Shown here: piece after piece, positions 38,187 through 46,742 of the stretch
Position numbering within the stretch: position 1 is the stretch's first letter
Layout: every line of letters begins with the position of its first letter
NCBI GenBank assembly: GCA_049840475.1
Contig: JASGKX010000001.1
Span: forward strand, 310,001 to 374,000
Direction: 5' to 3'
Length of the DNA stretch: 64,000 nucleotides
DNA from: JBGVSA01 sp049840475
Lineage (GTDB): Bacteria > Pseudomonadota > Gammaproteobacteria > Burkholderiales > Rhodocyclaceae
Program-made: the position numbers and the translations under genes
The notes under the pieces: model-generated
What the model was told of the DNA's origin: nothing
Seen by the model: the letters and a program-made list of their open reading frames with translations, nothing else
Database searches by the model: none

Positions 38187-38753
38187 TCAGTGGTCTTTGA
38201 GGGCGTAGATGCCCGGCGCGTTGCGCCAGTAACCCTTGAAGTCCATGCCGCAGCCAAAGAGGTAACGATCCGGCGCTTCGATGCCGTAAAAGTCGGGACG
38301 CAGGCCCGGCTGGGCCTTGCGGTCATGTCGCTTATCGACCAGCGCCGCGCACATGACTTCCTTGGCGCCTTCGCTGCGCAGGTGTTCCATGACGGCCACC
38401 AGCGTGTAGCCCTCGTCGAGGATGTCGTCGAGCACCAGCACGCTGCGCCCGCGCAAATCCTGCGTGGGGCGCACACGCCAGTCGAGCAGCGAGGTGCCGT
38501 TAAGTGTCTGGCCGTAGCGCGTAGCGTGCAAATACGAGCATTCGAGCGGGAAGTGAAGCCGCGGCAGCAGTTGCCCGGCAAAAACAAGACCACCATTCAT
38601 GATGGTGAATACGAGGGGGTTAGAGTCCTTGAGCCGAGCGGTGATGGCCACGGCCATGTCGTCCATCGCCTTCTGCACGCCGGCCGCATCGACGATGCAA
38701 TCAGCCTCGGCCATGGCGCGCTGGACTTCGGACATGTCTGTACGGTTGGGCAT
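38187..38753 (-). CDS. hpt: Hypoxanthine-guanine phosphoribosyltransferase
   Basis: A 188-residue purine-salvage enzyme. The PRPP-binding motif VLVLDDILDEGYTLV lies around residues 100-114, with TIMNGGLVFAGQLL upstream and VDKRHDRKAQPGLRPDFYG downstream. I chose the ATG at 38753 because AGGAACCGGAA precedes it; an ATG five codons upstream (38768) is also possible. Betaproteobacterial Hpt proteins of this subgroup are about this size. Confidence 0.9.
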   Translation of the reverse strand: MPNRTDMSEVQRAMAEADCIVDAAGVQKAMDDMAVAITARLKDSNPLVFTIMNGGLVFAGQLLPRLHFPLECSYLHATRYGQTLNGTSLLDWRVRPTQDLRGRSVLVLDDILDEGYTLVAVMEHLRSEGAKEVMCAALVDKRHDRKAQPGLRPDFYGIEAPDRYLFGCGMDFKGYWRNAPGIYALKDH

Positions 38754-38904
38754 TTCCGGTTCCTGCATTGCAATCCGCGATTGTAGCCATCAATACGGAT
38801 GACGGAATGGATTGGCAGCAAAGACAAGGACGGAGATCATAGGTCGCTTGACTCAGATTCGGGCCGCGACGTGAGGAAATATTCTGATGGTTGCAGCCCG
38901 CGCG

Positions 38905-38915
38905 GCTGCTAAAAT
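38905..38915 (+). promoter_or_regulatory. Possible extended -10 promoter of the aryl polyene operon
   Basis: TGCTAAAAT (TG at 38907-38908, TAAAAT at 38910-38915) is an extended -10 element with no good -35. It lies about 75 bases before the first APE gene, in a 238-base region between divergent hpt and the cluster. It is the only candidate I can see on this strand. Confidence 0.35.
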
Positions 38916-38991
38916 TATTGGTTTTGCAAACCTGATGGCGGTGACAAAAACCGCCAGGAATCGGGGCCGAGAGCCAACGTAGATCGTAGCG

Positions 38992-39735
38992 TTGACACAA
39001 AAGTTCAAGATCGTGGGCATTTCTTTCAACATCGAAGCCTGGGCCGCATGGGCGCCAGGGCTTGATACGCGGGAAGCATGGCGCGCCTGGGCCGCCGCGC
39101 CGAGCCTGCCGTCAGGCGATGCCACGCCCGCGCTCACCGAAATGCCCGCCATGGCCCGCCGACGCGTCGAGCGCCTTGGCCGCATCGCCTTGCAGGCCGC
39201 CTACGGCGTGATCGAAGACACCCGCCATCCGCTCGTTTTTGCCTCGCGCCACGGTGACGTCGGCCGCTCCACCGCCATGCTGCGGGATCTGGCCACGACC
39301 GGCGGCGTGTCGCCCACCTCTTTCAGCCTGTCGGTCCACAACGCCATCGGAGCACTGTTTTCCATTGTGCGTGGCGATACCTCGCGCTTGTCGGCTGTTT
39401 CGGCCGGCGTCGACACCGCCGAAGCCGCGCTGATCGAGGCCCGCGGCCTGCTCGATGAAGGTGCGGAGAAAGTCGTCGTGGTGATGTACGACGAAATCCC
39501 GCCGCCTGTGCACGCCGACTACCTCGACGAACCCGCCGCACCGTACGCCTGGGCGTTGCGCATAACGTCCGGGGATGCGATCTCGCTGGATTGCGAGCCC
39601 CGCGACGAACCGGCCCCGGAGGCAATGACCTACCTCCCGCGCGGTCTCCAGACCTGGCAATTCCTCGTAGCCGACCGACCGGCATTGCGCCTGCGCTCTG
39701 CGCAACATGACTGGAGCTGGCGTCGCCATGGCTGA
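38992..39735 (+). CDS. apeC: APE chain-length-factor-like ketosynthase (ApeC-like)
   Basis: A 247-residue protein of the short beta-ketoacyl synthase N-terminal family that partners the catalytic ketosynthase ApeO. It has FNIEAWAAWAPGLDTREAW at the start and SFSLSVHNAIGALFSIVRGD around 105-124, where a true ketosynthase would carry the active Cys; here there is none, fitting a chain-length factor. The start is uncertain: TTG 38992 gives the longest frame, GTG 39013 is an alternative, and neither has a good ribosome site. First gene of the cluster; overlaps the acyltransferase gene. Confidence 0.85.
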   Translation: MTQKFKIVGISFNIEAWAAWAPGLDTREAWRAWAAAPSLPSGDATPALTEMPAMARRRVERLGRIALQAAYGVIEDTRHPLVFASRHGDVGRSTAMLRDLATTGGVSPTSFSLSVHNAIGALFSIVRGDTSRLSAVSAGVDTAEAALIEARGLLDEGAEKVVVVMYDEIPPPVHADYLDEPAAPYAWALRITSGDAISLDCEPRDEPAPEAMTYLPRGLQTWQFLVADRPALRLRSAQHDWSWRRHG

Positions 39736-40621
39736 AATGCAGTCAGTGACCAGTCAGTCCGATTCGCTCGGCACGCGCATTTTCCGTTGCTGGCGCGTGG
39801 TGGCCACGGCTATCTGCTTTGCCTCGTTCGGCTTGGGTGGGCTGCTGCTGTGGTTGGTGGTGTTCCCCCTCCTCAATCTCGTCGTCCGCGACCGTGCGCG
39901 CCGCGCCCGCATCGCCCGCGACATCATCCGCCTGACCTGGCGCATGTTCATCGGGCAGATGCACGTGCTGGGCATTTACACCTATGAATTCGTCGGCGCC
40001 GAAAAGCTGCGCCGCAACGGCCTGCTGATCCTGGCCAACCACCCGTCGCTGATCGATGTGGTGTTTCTGGTATCGCACATCCGCAACGCCGATTGCGTGG
40101 TCAAGGGCCCGCTGGCCCGCAACCCGTTTACGCGCGGCCCGGTACGGGCAGCCGACTTCATCTGCAACGACTCCGGCGAAGGGCTCGTCAACGACTGCAT
40201 CGCGTCGCTGCGTCGCGGGCACAACCTGATCATCTTCCCCGAAGGTACGCGCACGCGCCCCGGCCAACCGATGCAATTGCAGCGCGGCGCGGCCAACATT
40301 GCCGTACGCGGCCAGCGGACGATGACGCCGGTGCTCATCCAGTGCGACCAGCCGATGCTGTTCAAAGGACAGAAGTGGTGGCGCGTGCCGCGCCGCAGAC
40401 CGCATTACATCTTCCGCGTGGAAGACGACATCGCGGTAGAGGACATCGCAGACGTGTCCGCCGGCGAAGCGCGCGCCGCACGCGTGGTGACCGACTACCT
40501 GCGCGACTACTTCACGACCCGCGCAGGCGTCGCCGTGGCCGCACTATCGGCCGTGGCATGGACGCTGGCGCCGGCCCTCACCCCATTCACTACGGAGTTC
40601 GCACGCCATGCAGGCGCTTGA
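39728..40621 (+). CDS. PlsC-type acyltransferase of the APE cluster
   Basis: A membrane-bound 1-acylglycerol-3-phosphate acyltransferase-like protein of about 297 residues. A hydrophobic anchor near the N-terminus is followed by the catalytic HX4D motif in NHPSLIDVV and FPEGTRTRPG. In APE clusters a protein of this type (ApeD position) is thought to help link the polyene to a lipid. ATG 39728 overlaps apeC by eight bases; ATG 39707 in frame is an alternative start. It overlaps the first ACP gene by 14 bases. Confidence 0.88.
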   Translation: MAEMQSVTSQSDSLGTRIFRCWRVVATAICFASFGLGGLLLWLVVFPLLNLVVRDRARRARIARDIIRLTWRMFIGQMHVLGIYTYEFVGAEKLRRNGLLILANHPSLIDVVFLVSHIRNADCVVKGPLARNPFTRGPVRAADFICNDSGEGLVNDCIASLRRGHNLIIFPEGTRTRPGQPMQLQRGAANIAVRGQRTMTPVLIQCDQPMLFKGQKWWRVPRRRPHYIFRVEDDIAVEDIADVSAGEARAARVVTDYLRDYFTTRAGVAVAALSAVAWTLAPALTPFTTEFARHAGA

Positions 40622-40868
40622 AGACGAAATCAAACAACTGATCATCGATGCCCTGGCGCTGGAAGACATCTCCATCGCCGACATCGACACCACCGCACCG
40701 CTGTTTGGTGAGGGACTGGGGCTCGACTCCATCGACGCGCTGGAGTTGGGACTGGCACTACAAAAAAAATACGGCGTACATCTGTCGTCGGACTCGCAGG
40801 AAACGCGCGCGCATTTCGCCAGCGTGCGCAAACTGGCCGAGTTCGTCGCGGGGGCGCGCACGCAATAG
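40608..40868 (+). CDS. apeE: Acyl carrier protein 1 of the APE cluster
   Basis: An 86-residue acyl carrier protein. The phosphopantetheine serine lies in GLGLDSIDALEL (Ser41). It starts inside the end of the acyltransferase gene. APE systems always have two ACPs, one thought to carry the starter and one the growing chain; I assign E and F by order, not by function. Confidence 0.88.
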   Translation: MQALEDEIKQLIIDALALEDISIADIDTTAPLFGEGLGLDSIDALELGLALQKKYGVHLSSDSQETRAHFASVRKLAEFVAGARTQ

Positions 40869-40890
40869 CAGCAATACGGAAGAGAAGAGC

Positions 40891-41136
40891 ATGACCAAGG
40901 AAGAGCTGTACCAGCGCATTGTCTCGATCCTGAACGAGACCTTCGACATCGCGCCGGAGAAGATCACACCGCAGGCCGAACTCAATGCCGACCTGGACAT
41001 CGATAGCATCGACGCCGTCGACCTGATGGTTCAGATGAAGCAACTGACCGGCAAGCGCCTGCAGCCGGAAACGTTCAAGTCTGTACGCACGGTGCAGGAC
41101 GTCGTTGACGCCCTGCATGCGGCAGTCCAGAGCTAA
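40891..41136 (+). CDS. apeF: Acyl carrier protein 2 of the APE cluster
   Basis: An 81-residue acyl carrier protein with the attachment serine in DLDIDSIDAVDL (Ser36). It starts 22 bases after the first ACP, with AGAAGAG before the ATG. Sequence is clearly different from its neighbour, so the two are not a recent duplication. Confidence 0.9.
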   Translation: MTKEELYQRIVSILNETFDIAPEKITPQAELNADLDIDSIDAVDLMVQMKQLTGKRLQPETFKSVRTVQDVVDALHAAVQS

Positions 41137-41144
41137 GGCCAGAC

Positions 41145-41231
41145 GTGAGCACGAGCAGGCACCTTGCCTCCGGCATCGCGTGTGCGATTCCGATCGCACT
41201 TGCGTTGCACGCACAAGCGGCGCAAGGCTGA
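41145..41231 (+). CDS. Possible 28-residue exported peptide
   Basis: A GTG-started frame (AAGG six bases upstream) in the 98-base gap between the second ACP and the membrane protein. The product is a short hydrophobic helix followed by HAQAAQG, which looks like a signal peptide with almost nothing after it. It may be a true micropeptide, the remnant of a lost exported protein, or chance. Confidence 0.25.
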   Translation: MSTSRHLASGIACAIPIALALHAQAAQG

Positions 41232-41234
41232 GGC

Positions 41235-41774
41235 ATGCGCGCGGTCCTGCTGGGCGTCCTGACGGTCGCCTACCCGTTCATCGTCTATACCGGTCTGGGC
41301 CGCGTTGCGCCCGGATGGCTGGCGCTGCTACCGCTCGCGCTGGGCTTGTTGCGGCTGGCGAGCGGACGACGCGACCTGCTCACCTGGGCGGCGTTGGCCT
41401 GCGCCATCGCCGTCGCGGTGCCCGCGCTGGTCGCCAATAGCGCTATGCCGCTCAAGCTTTATCCGGTCATGGTCAGCCTCGTCATGCTCGCCATCTTCGG
41501 CACAAGCCTCTTGCGCCCGCCCACTATCATCGAGCGCATCGCGCGCCTGCGCGAACCCGATCTCGACGAGGCCGGCGTGCGCTACACACGGCGCGTCACG
41601 CAAGTGTGGTGTGGCTTCTTCATCATCAATGCCGGCATCTCGGCAGCGACCGCGTTGATCGGTTCCGATCGCGCCTGGGCGCTCTACAACGGGCTGCTGT
41701 CGTACATCGCGATGGGCGTTCTATTCGCCGGCGAATGGTGCGTGCGGCGACACGTCCGGAGGCATCATGGCTGA
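41235..41774 (+). CDS. Polytopic membrane protein of the APE cluster (COG4648-type)
   Basis: A 179-residue inner membrane protein with five or six hydrophobic segments (about 3-20, 26-42, 48-66, 72-90, 122-140, 150-168). It occupies the ApeG position, between the ACPs and the ligase, as in other APE clusters. Function unknown; probably a membrane partner for loading or transport. Its end overlaps the ligase gene by eight bases. Confidence 0.75.
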   Translation: MRAVLLGVLTVAYPFIVYTGLGRVAPGWLALLPLALGLLRLASGRRDLLTWAALACAIAVAVPALVANSAMPLKLYPVMVSLVMLAIFGTSLLRPPTIIERIARLREPDLDEAGVRYTRRVTQVWCGFFIINAGISAATALIGSDRAWALYNGLLSYIAMGVLFAGEWCVRRHVRRHHG

Positions 41775-43476
41775 TCGCAGCCTTACGACACTGCTCACGC
41801 GCGGCGATGACGACATCGTCGGCGTGCGCAGCAACCGGCCTGTTCGCCGCACCACGTTCAATGCCGCCGTCAACGGCTGGCGGCAGACGCTGGCGGCACT
41901 GCCGCAACAACGCCTCGCATTGTTCGAAACCGATACGCTCGACTTTGCAGCAACGCTGTTCGGCGGCTGGGCCGCAGGCAAGACGCTGGTCCTGCCCGGT
42001 GACGCGCTACCGGGCACCATCGAGTCCTTGCGCAACCACGTCGACGGCTTCATCGGCGCCTTCCCGGCAGAGCATCTGACTGTCGCCAGGCCGGCGTCGG
42101 TGCCTCCAACGGCGCCGCTGCCCACGCTTGACCTGCGCACTACGCGTCTCGAAGTGTTTACCTCTGGCTCCAGCGGTTCGCCAGTCGCCATCGCCAAGGC
42201 GCTTTCGCAGCTCGATGCCGAGATCACCACGCTGGGCGCGCTGTTTGCAGCGCAGCTCAATGGCTGCGTAGTGCGCGGCACGGTATCTCATCAGCATATA
42301 TACGGCCTGCTGTTCCGCGTGCTGTTGCCCTTGTCGCTTGGCATTCCGCTCGACGCCCACGCCCTGCTCTATCCGGAAGACATCGTCGCCGCCGCTGAAC
42401 ATGGGCCGTTTGCGCTCATCGCGAGCCCCGCGCATCTGGCACGCCTGCCCGACACGCTGCCATGGGCCGGTGCCCGCCACGCCATCCGCATGGCGTTCTC
42501 GTCGGGTGGGCCGCTGGCGCCCGAGGCCGCAGTGCACGCCGGCCAAGTATTGGGGCGCTGCCCGGTCGAGGTATATGGCAGTTCAGAAACCGGCGGCATC
42601 GCTACGCGCTCGCGGGATCGCGACGGCGACCTGTGGAGCCCGATGCCCGGCATCGCACTCTCCACGGACGACGCCAGTCGCTTGCTGGTGCGCTCTGCGC
42701 ATCTGCCGGACGACGCGCCCTTCGTCTGCGCAGACCGCGCCCTGCTGCATGAAGATGGCCGCTTCGCGCTGCTCGGCCGCGTCGATCGCATCGTCAAGGT
42801 CGAAGAAAAACGCGTGTCGCTCGATGCCATCGAAACGCATCTGCACGCGATGGATGAAGTGGACGCGGTACGCGCCTTGACCACGGAGCACGGTGGTCGC
42901 CGCCAGATCGCGGCAGTCGTCGTGCTGTCACAGCGAGGGCGCCAGCGCCTTGCGACTGAAGGCAAGCGCGCGCTCAACGCAGCCCTCAAGACGCATCTGG
43001 CGCAACACGTCGAGCCTGTCGCGCTGCCGCGTCGCTGGCGCTACGTTGACGCCATGCCGATCAACAGTCAGGGAAAAACCACGCATGCGGCGCTGGCCGC
43101 TCTGTTCGATCTGGCTGACCGACCGACTTTGCCGCTGTCGACCTTGATGACGCGTGACGAAAGGCAAGTTGAATTGCACTGGGAAGTCCCCGAGAACCTC
43201 TTTTACTTCGAAGGCCACTTCCCTGGTTCGCCCGTGCTGGCCGGCGTCGTGCAACTCGACTGGGTGGTGCGTTTTGCGCGCGAGTACTTCCCCTTGCCCG
43301 CCACATTCCAGCGAGTCGAAGCGCTCAAGTTTCAGCGCGTCATCCAGCCTGCGGCACGCTTGAAGGTCGATCTCACGCACAAGCCTGACGCCGGCACGGT
43401 GACCTTCCGCATTGCATCGCAGGACGGTTCGGTCGTCTATTCAAGCGGCCGCGTCAACTTTGGAGAGGCCGCATGA
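41767..43476 (+). CDS. Fused AMP-dependent acyl ligase and 3-hydroxyacyl-ACP dehydratase
   Basis: A 569-residue two-domain protein. Residues about 1-450 are an acyl-CoA synthetase/adenylation domain with TSGSSGSPVAIAKA (about 133-146) and VEVYGSSETGGIATR, plus the hinge LLGRVDRIVKVEEKRV. It should activate the aryl-acrylate starter and load it onto an ACP (ApeH role). Residues about 455-569 are a FabA/FabZ-like hotdog domain with the catalytic His484 in FEGHFPGSPVLAG (ApeI role). The two activities are often separate genes; here they are one polypeptide with no stop or sign of a frame error between them. ATGA overlaps follow. Confidence 0.9.
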   Translation: MADRSLTTLLTRGDDDIVGVRSNRPVRRTTFNAAVNGWRQTLAALPQQRLALFETDTLDFAATLFGGWAAGKTLVLPGDALPGTIESLRNHVDGFIGAFPAEHLTVARPASVPPTAPLPTLDLRTTRLEVFTSGSSGSPVAIAKALSQLDAEITTLGALFAAQLNGCVVRGTVSHQHIYGLLFRVLLPLSLGIPLDAHALLYPEDIVAAAEHGPFALIASPAHLARLPDTLPWAGARHAIRMAFSSGGPLAPEAAVHAGQVLGRCPVEVYGSSETGGIATRSRDRDGDLWSPMPGIALSTDDASRLLVRSAHLPDDAPFVCADRALLHEDGRFALLGRVDRIVKVEEKRVSLDAIETHLHAMDEVDAVRALTTEHGGRRQIAAVVVLSQRGRQRLATEGKRALNAALKTHLAQHVEPVALPRRWRYVDAMPINSQGKTTHAALAALFDLADRPTLPLSTLMTRDERQVELHWEVPENLFYFEGHFPGSPVLAGVVQLDWVVRFAREYFPLPATFQRVEALKFQRVIQPAARLKVDLTHKPDAGTVTFRIASQDGSVVYSSGRVNFGEAA

Positions 43477-44243
43477 ACACGCGCGACGTTCAGCCAAACA
43501 TCGTCGCGGTAGTGCCTGTCTACAACCACGAAAAAGCGGTGGGGGCCGTCGTTGACGGCATTCTCGCCGCAGGCCTGCCGTGCATCCTGGTCGACGATGG
43601 GAGCCGCGCACTATGCGCGCATGCGCTGGATGAACTGGCCGCGCGCCACCCATCGCAGGTACGGCTGGTACGCCTGACCGAAAATCAAGGCAAAGGCGGT
43701 GCGGTGATGGCCGGATTGCGCGAAGCCTCCCGGCTCGGTTACACCCACGCGTTGCAGATCGATGCCGACGGCCAGCACGACACTGGCGACATCCCACGTT
43801 TCGCCACCGAAAGCGCCGCGCGCCCGGATGCCATCATCTGCGGTTGCCCGCTGTACGACGAGAGCGTTCCCAAGGGCCGCTATTACGGTCGCTACGCCAC
43901 CCATGTGTGGGTGTGGATCAACACACTGTCGCTGGCCATTCGCGACTCGATGTGCGGCTTTCGCATCTATCCGCTGGCGACCACGATGGCGCTGATCGAT
44001 TCGACCACGCTCGGCTCGCGCATGGATTTCGACACCGAGATCATGGTGCGCTTGCATTGGCGTGGTCTCGACGTGGTCAACGTACCCACCCGTGTGCACT
44101 ACCCGGCCGATGGCGTATCGCACTTTCGCGCCTGGGCCGACAACGTGCTGATCTCGCGCATGCACGCGGGGCTGTTCTTCGGCATGCTGCCGCGCGCGCC
44201 CGGCCTGCTGTGGCGGAAACTGTTCAAACGGAGTCGCGCGTGA
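43473..44243 (+). CDS. Family 2 glycosyltransferase of the APE cluster
   Basis: A 256-residue GT-A glycosyltransferase, related to dolichol-phosphate mannosyltransferase-type enzymes. It has IVAVVPVYNHEKAV, LVDDGS, NQGKGGAVMAGL and the metal-binding DADGQHD, then DFDTEIMVRLHW. It starts in the stop of the ligase (ATGA) and ends on the GTG of the next gene. It may attach a sugar to the pigment's lipid anchor (inferred). Confidence 0.88.
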   Translation: MNTRDVQPNIVAVVPVYNHEKAVGAVVDGILAAGLPCILVDDGSRALCAHALDELAARHPSQVRLVRLTENQGKGGAVMAGLREASRLGYTHALQIDADGQHDTGDIPRFATESAARPDAIICGCPLYDESVPKGRYYGRYATHVWVWINTLSLAIRDSMCGFRIYPLATTMALIDSTTLGSRMDFDTEIMVRLHWRGLDVVNVPTRVHYPADGVSHFRAWADNVLISRMHAGLFFGMLPRAPGLLWRKLFKRSRA

Positions 44244-45208
44244 GTCGGGCAGCCTCCGGCGGCCATTGGGCCAACGACCGAGAAGCCGGCTCGGCACTGG
44301 GCATACGTATTCTGCTGTGGGTGCACCGGTGGTTCGGTCGCGTACCGTTCCGCGTCGCCGTCTATCCCGTCATCACGTACTTCTTCTGCGTGCGCCGCAA
44401 CGCGCGCAGGGCTTCTCTGCAGTACCTGGAGCGGCTGCATGCGGCGACCGGCGCGCTCCCCCGCAAGCCTGATCTACGCATGAGTCTTGCGCACTTCCTG
44501 TCGTTCGCCGAGACGATCCTCGACAAGCTGCTGGCCATGAGCGGCAAGCTCGATGCGCAGGTCAACATCCACGGCCGCGACGAACTCTATGAACTCGTGT
44601 CGTCGCACCGTGGCGCGGTGGTGATCGCCTCGCACCTGGGCAACCTGGAACTCTGCCGTGCGTTGGGTGAATTGATCGACCGCGTGCCGCTGACGATCCT
44701 GGTGCACGTAGCGCATTCCGAGCAGTTCAACCGCGTGCTGTCGAGCGTGACGAGCAAATCGCAGGTGTCGCTGCTGCCCGTGTCGGAGATCGGGCCCGGC
44801 ACGGTGGCCGACCTGGGCGAGCGTGTCGCGCACGGCGAGCTCATCGTCATCGCTGGCGACCGCATTCCCGTTGCAGCCGAGCCGCGTGTCACGACGGCGC
44901 GCTTCCTCGGGCACGAGGCGGCGTTCCCGATCGGCCCGTATGTCGTCGCCAGTCTGCTGCAATGCGAAACCTACCTGATGTTCTGCACTCGCCGCGACCA
45001 CGACGTCTATCGCGTCAACTTCGAACCGTTCCGCCAGCGCACTGAATTACCGCGCCGGCACCGCGATGACGCAATCCGCGAACTCGCCCAGGATTATGCC
45101 GACCGGCTGGCTTCGCACTGTGCCGAAGCGCCGCTGCAATGGTTCAACTTCTACCCATTCTGGAATTTGCCCAACAGTCATGAGCAACACGAACCTGCCG
45201 CACGCTGA
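44240..45208 (+). CDS. LpxL/HtrB-type acyltransferase of the APE cluster
   Basis: A 322-residue lipid A biosynthesis-type acyltransferase. After a hydrophobic N-terminal stretch comes HRGAVVIASHLGNLELCRAL with the catalytic HxxxxE arrangement (His at about 132), then VIAGDRIPV and FPIGPYVVASLLQ. In E. coli ApeJ the glycosyltransferase and acyltransferase regions are joined; here they are separate, overlapping genes. The GTG start at 44240 overlaps the glycosyltransferase stop; the longer in-frame extension is antisense noise. Confidence 0.87.
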   Translation: MSRAASGGHWANDREAGSALGIRILLWVHRWFGRVPFRVAVYPVITYFFCVRRNARRASLQYLERLHAATGALPRKPDLRMSLAHFLSFAETILDKLLAMSGKLDAQVNIHGRDELYELVSSHRGAVVIASHLGNLELCRALGELIDRVPLTILVHVAHSEQFNRVLSSVTSKSQVSLLPVSEIGPGTVADLGERVAHGELIVIAGDRIPVAAEPRVTTARFLGHEAAFPIGPYVVASLLQCETYLMFCTRRDHDVYRVNFEPFRQRTELPRRHRDDAIRELAQDYADRLASHCAEAPLQWFNFYPFWNLPNSHEQHEPAAR

Positions 45209-46742
45209 GCATGGCGTGATCGAATTCGACGGCGCACCGCTCTGCATCGAAGATGTGGCCGCCATCGCGCACGGCCGCCAAAGCGCCCGCCTGTCGCAGG
45301 CGCCTGCCTTTGTCGCGCGCATCGAAAAAGGTGCGGCCTTCATCGATCGGCTGCTGGCCGAAGAGGGCGTCATCTACGGCGTCACCACCGGCTACGGCGA
45401 TTCGGTCACGACCACCATCCCGCCCCAGTTGATCGCACAGTTGCCGCATCACCTCTACACGTACCACGGCATCGGTGCAGGCGAAGTGCTGCCGCCGGTG
45501 CTGGCGCGCGCGGTGCTGGTCACGCGGCTGGTATCTCTGGCGCGCGGGTTCTCGGGCGTGAGCTACGGTTTGCTGGCGCAGCTCGCGGCCTTCATCGAAC
45601 ACGACATCCTGCCGATCATCCCCTCCGAAGGTTCGGTCGGCGCGAGCGGCGATCTCACGCCGTTGTCCTACGTTGCCGCCACGCTGTGTGGCGAACGCGA
45701 AGTCTGGTACAAGGGCGAACGCATGGCTGCGGCCGATGCGCTGGAAAGTGCCGGACTCACGCCGCTGCGGCTGCGCCCCAAAGAAGGTCTGGCGATCATG
45801 AACGGCACGGCGGTGATGACCGCCATCGCCTGCCTCGCTTACGAACGCGCCGCCTACCTCGGGCAACTGGCTTGCCGCGTGACGGCCATGGCTTCGTATA
45901 CGCTCGATGGCAACGCGCACCACTTCGACGAAACGCTGTTCTCCGTCAAGCCGCACCCCGGGCTCAACGCGATTGCCGCTCGCATCCGTGCAGACCTTGC
46001 CAGCGACACGCCGTCCCGCAACGAACGCCGTCTGCAGGACCGCTACTCGATTCGCTGCGCGCCGCATGTCATCGGCGTGATGGAAGATACCCTGCCCTGG
46101 CTGCGCCAGCTCATCGAGAACGAACTCAACAGCGCCAACGACAACCCGATCATCGACGCCGAAGCCGAGCGCGTGCTGCATGGCGGCCACTTCTATGGCG
46201 GCCACATCGCCATGGCGATGGATACGCTCAAGAACGCGGTGGCCAACGTCGCCGACCTGCTCGACCGCCAGCTCGCGCTAATGGTCGATACGCGCTACAA
46301 CCACGGCTTGCCGGCGAACCTGTCCGCCTCTTCCGGCGAACGCGCCCCCATCAACCACGGTCTCAAGGCACTGCAGATCAGCGTGTCGGCGTGGACGGCC
46401 GAAGCGCTCAAGCAGACCATGCCGGCGTCGGTGTTCTCGCGCTCGACCGAATGCCACAACCAGGACAAGGTAAGCATGGGCACCATCGCCGCGCGCGATT
46501 GCCTGCGGGTGCTGCAACTGACCGAACAAGTTGCCGCCGGGTTGCTCATCGCGTGTCGCCAGGGTGTGGCATTGCGCGCGCGCAGTGACGCGCATCCGCT
46601 GCCTGCGCCGCTGGCCCCCATGGTGGCCGCTCTCGGCGAAGTCGTGGCACTCGTCGAAGAAGATCGCGCCCTTGATGGCGAACTGCGCCAGCTCGTCGAG
46701 CGCATTCAATCCCGCGCATGGACCCTGTATGACCAAGCCTGA
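45180..46742 (+). CDS. MIO-type aromatic amino acid ammonia-lyase
   Basis: A 520-residue enzyme of the histidine/phenylalanine/tyrosine ammonia-lyase family. The MIO prosthetic group forms from A155-S156-G157 in SVGASGDLTPLSY; the catalytic tyrosine is Y66 in IYGVTTGYG; and NDNPI, then RYNHGLP and QDKVSMGTI, complete the site. It should release an aryl-acrylate (cinnamate or coumarate type) used as polyene starter. The residues at the substrate-selecting position are Y93-T94, unlike SH (HAL), HL (TAL) or FL (PAL). The start overlaps the previous gene by 29 bases. Confidence 0.92.
   Translation: MSNTNLPHAEHGVIEFDGAPLCIEDVAAIAHGRQSARLSQAPAFVARIEKGAAFIDRLLAEEGVIYGVTTGYGDSVTTTIPPQLIAQLPHHLYTYHGIGAGEVLPPVLARAVLVTRLVSLARGFSGVSYGLLAQLAAFIEHDILPIIPSEGSVGASGDLTPLSYVAATLCGEREVWYKGERMAAADALESAGLTPLRLRPKEGLAIMNGTAVMTAIACLAYERAAYLGQLACRVTAMASYTLDGNAHHFDETLFSVKPHPGLNAIAARIRADLASDTPSRNERRLQDRYSIRCAPHVIGVMEDTLPWLRQLIENELNSANDNPIIDAEAERVLHGGHFYGGHIAMAMDTLKNAVANVADLLDRQLALMVDTRYNHGLPANLSASSGERAPINHGLKALQISVSAWTAEALKQTMPASVFSRSTECHNQDKVSMGTIAARDCLRVLQLTEQVAAGLLIACRQGVALRARSDAHPLPAPLAPMVAALGEVVALVEEDRALDGELRQLVERIQSRAWTLYDQA

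Noticed and set aside
43844..44239. N-terminal extension of the LpxL-type acyltransferase
   Set aside because: It lies inside the glycosyltransferase gene; GTG 44240 overlaps that gene's stop as elsewhere in the operon.
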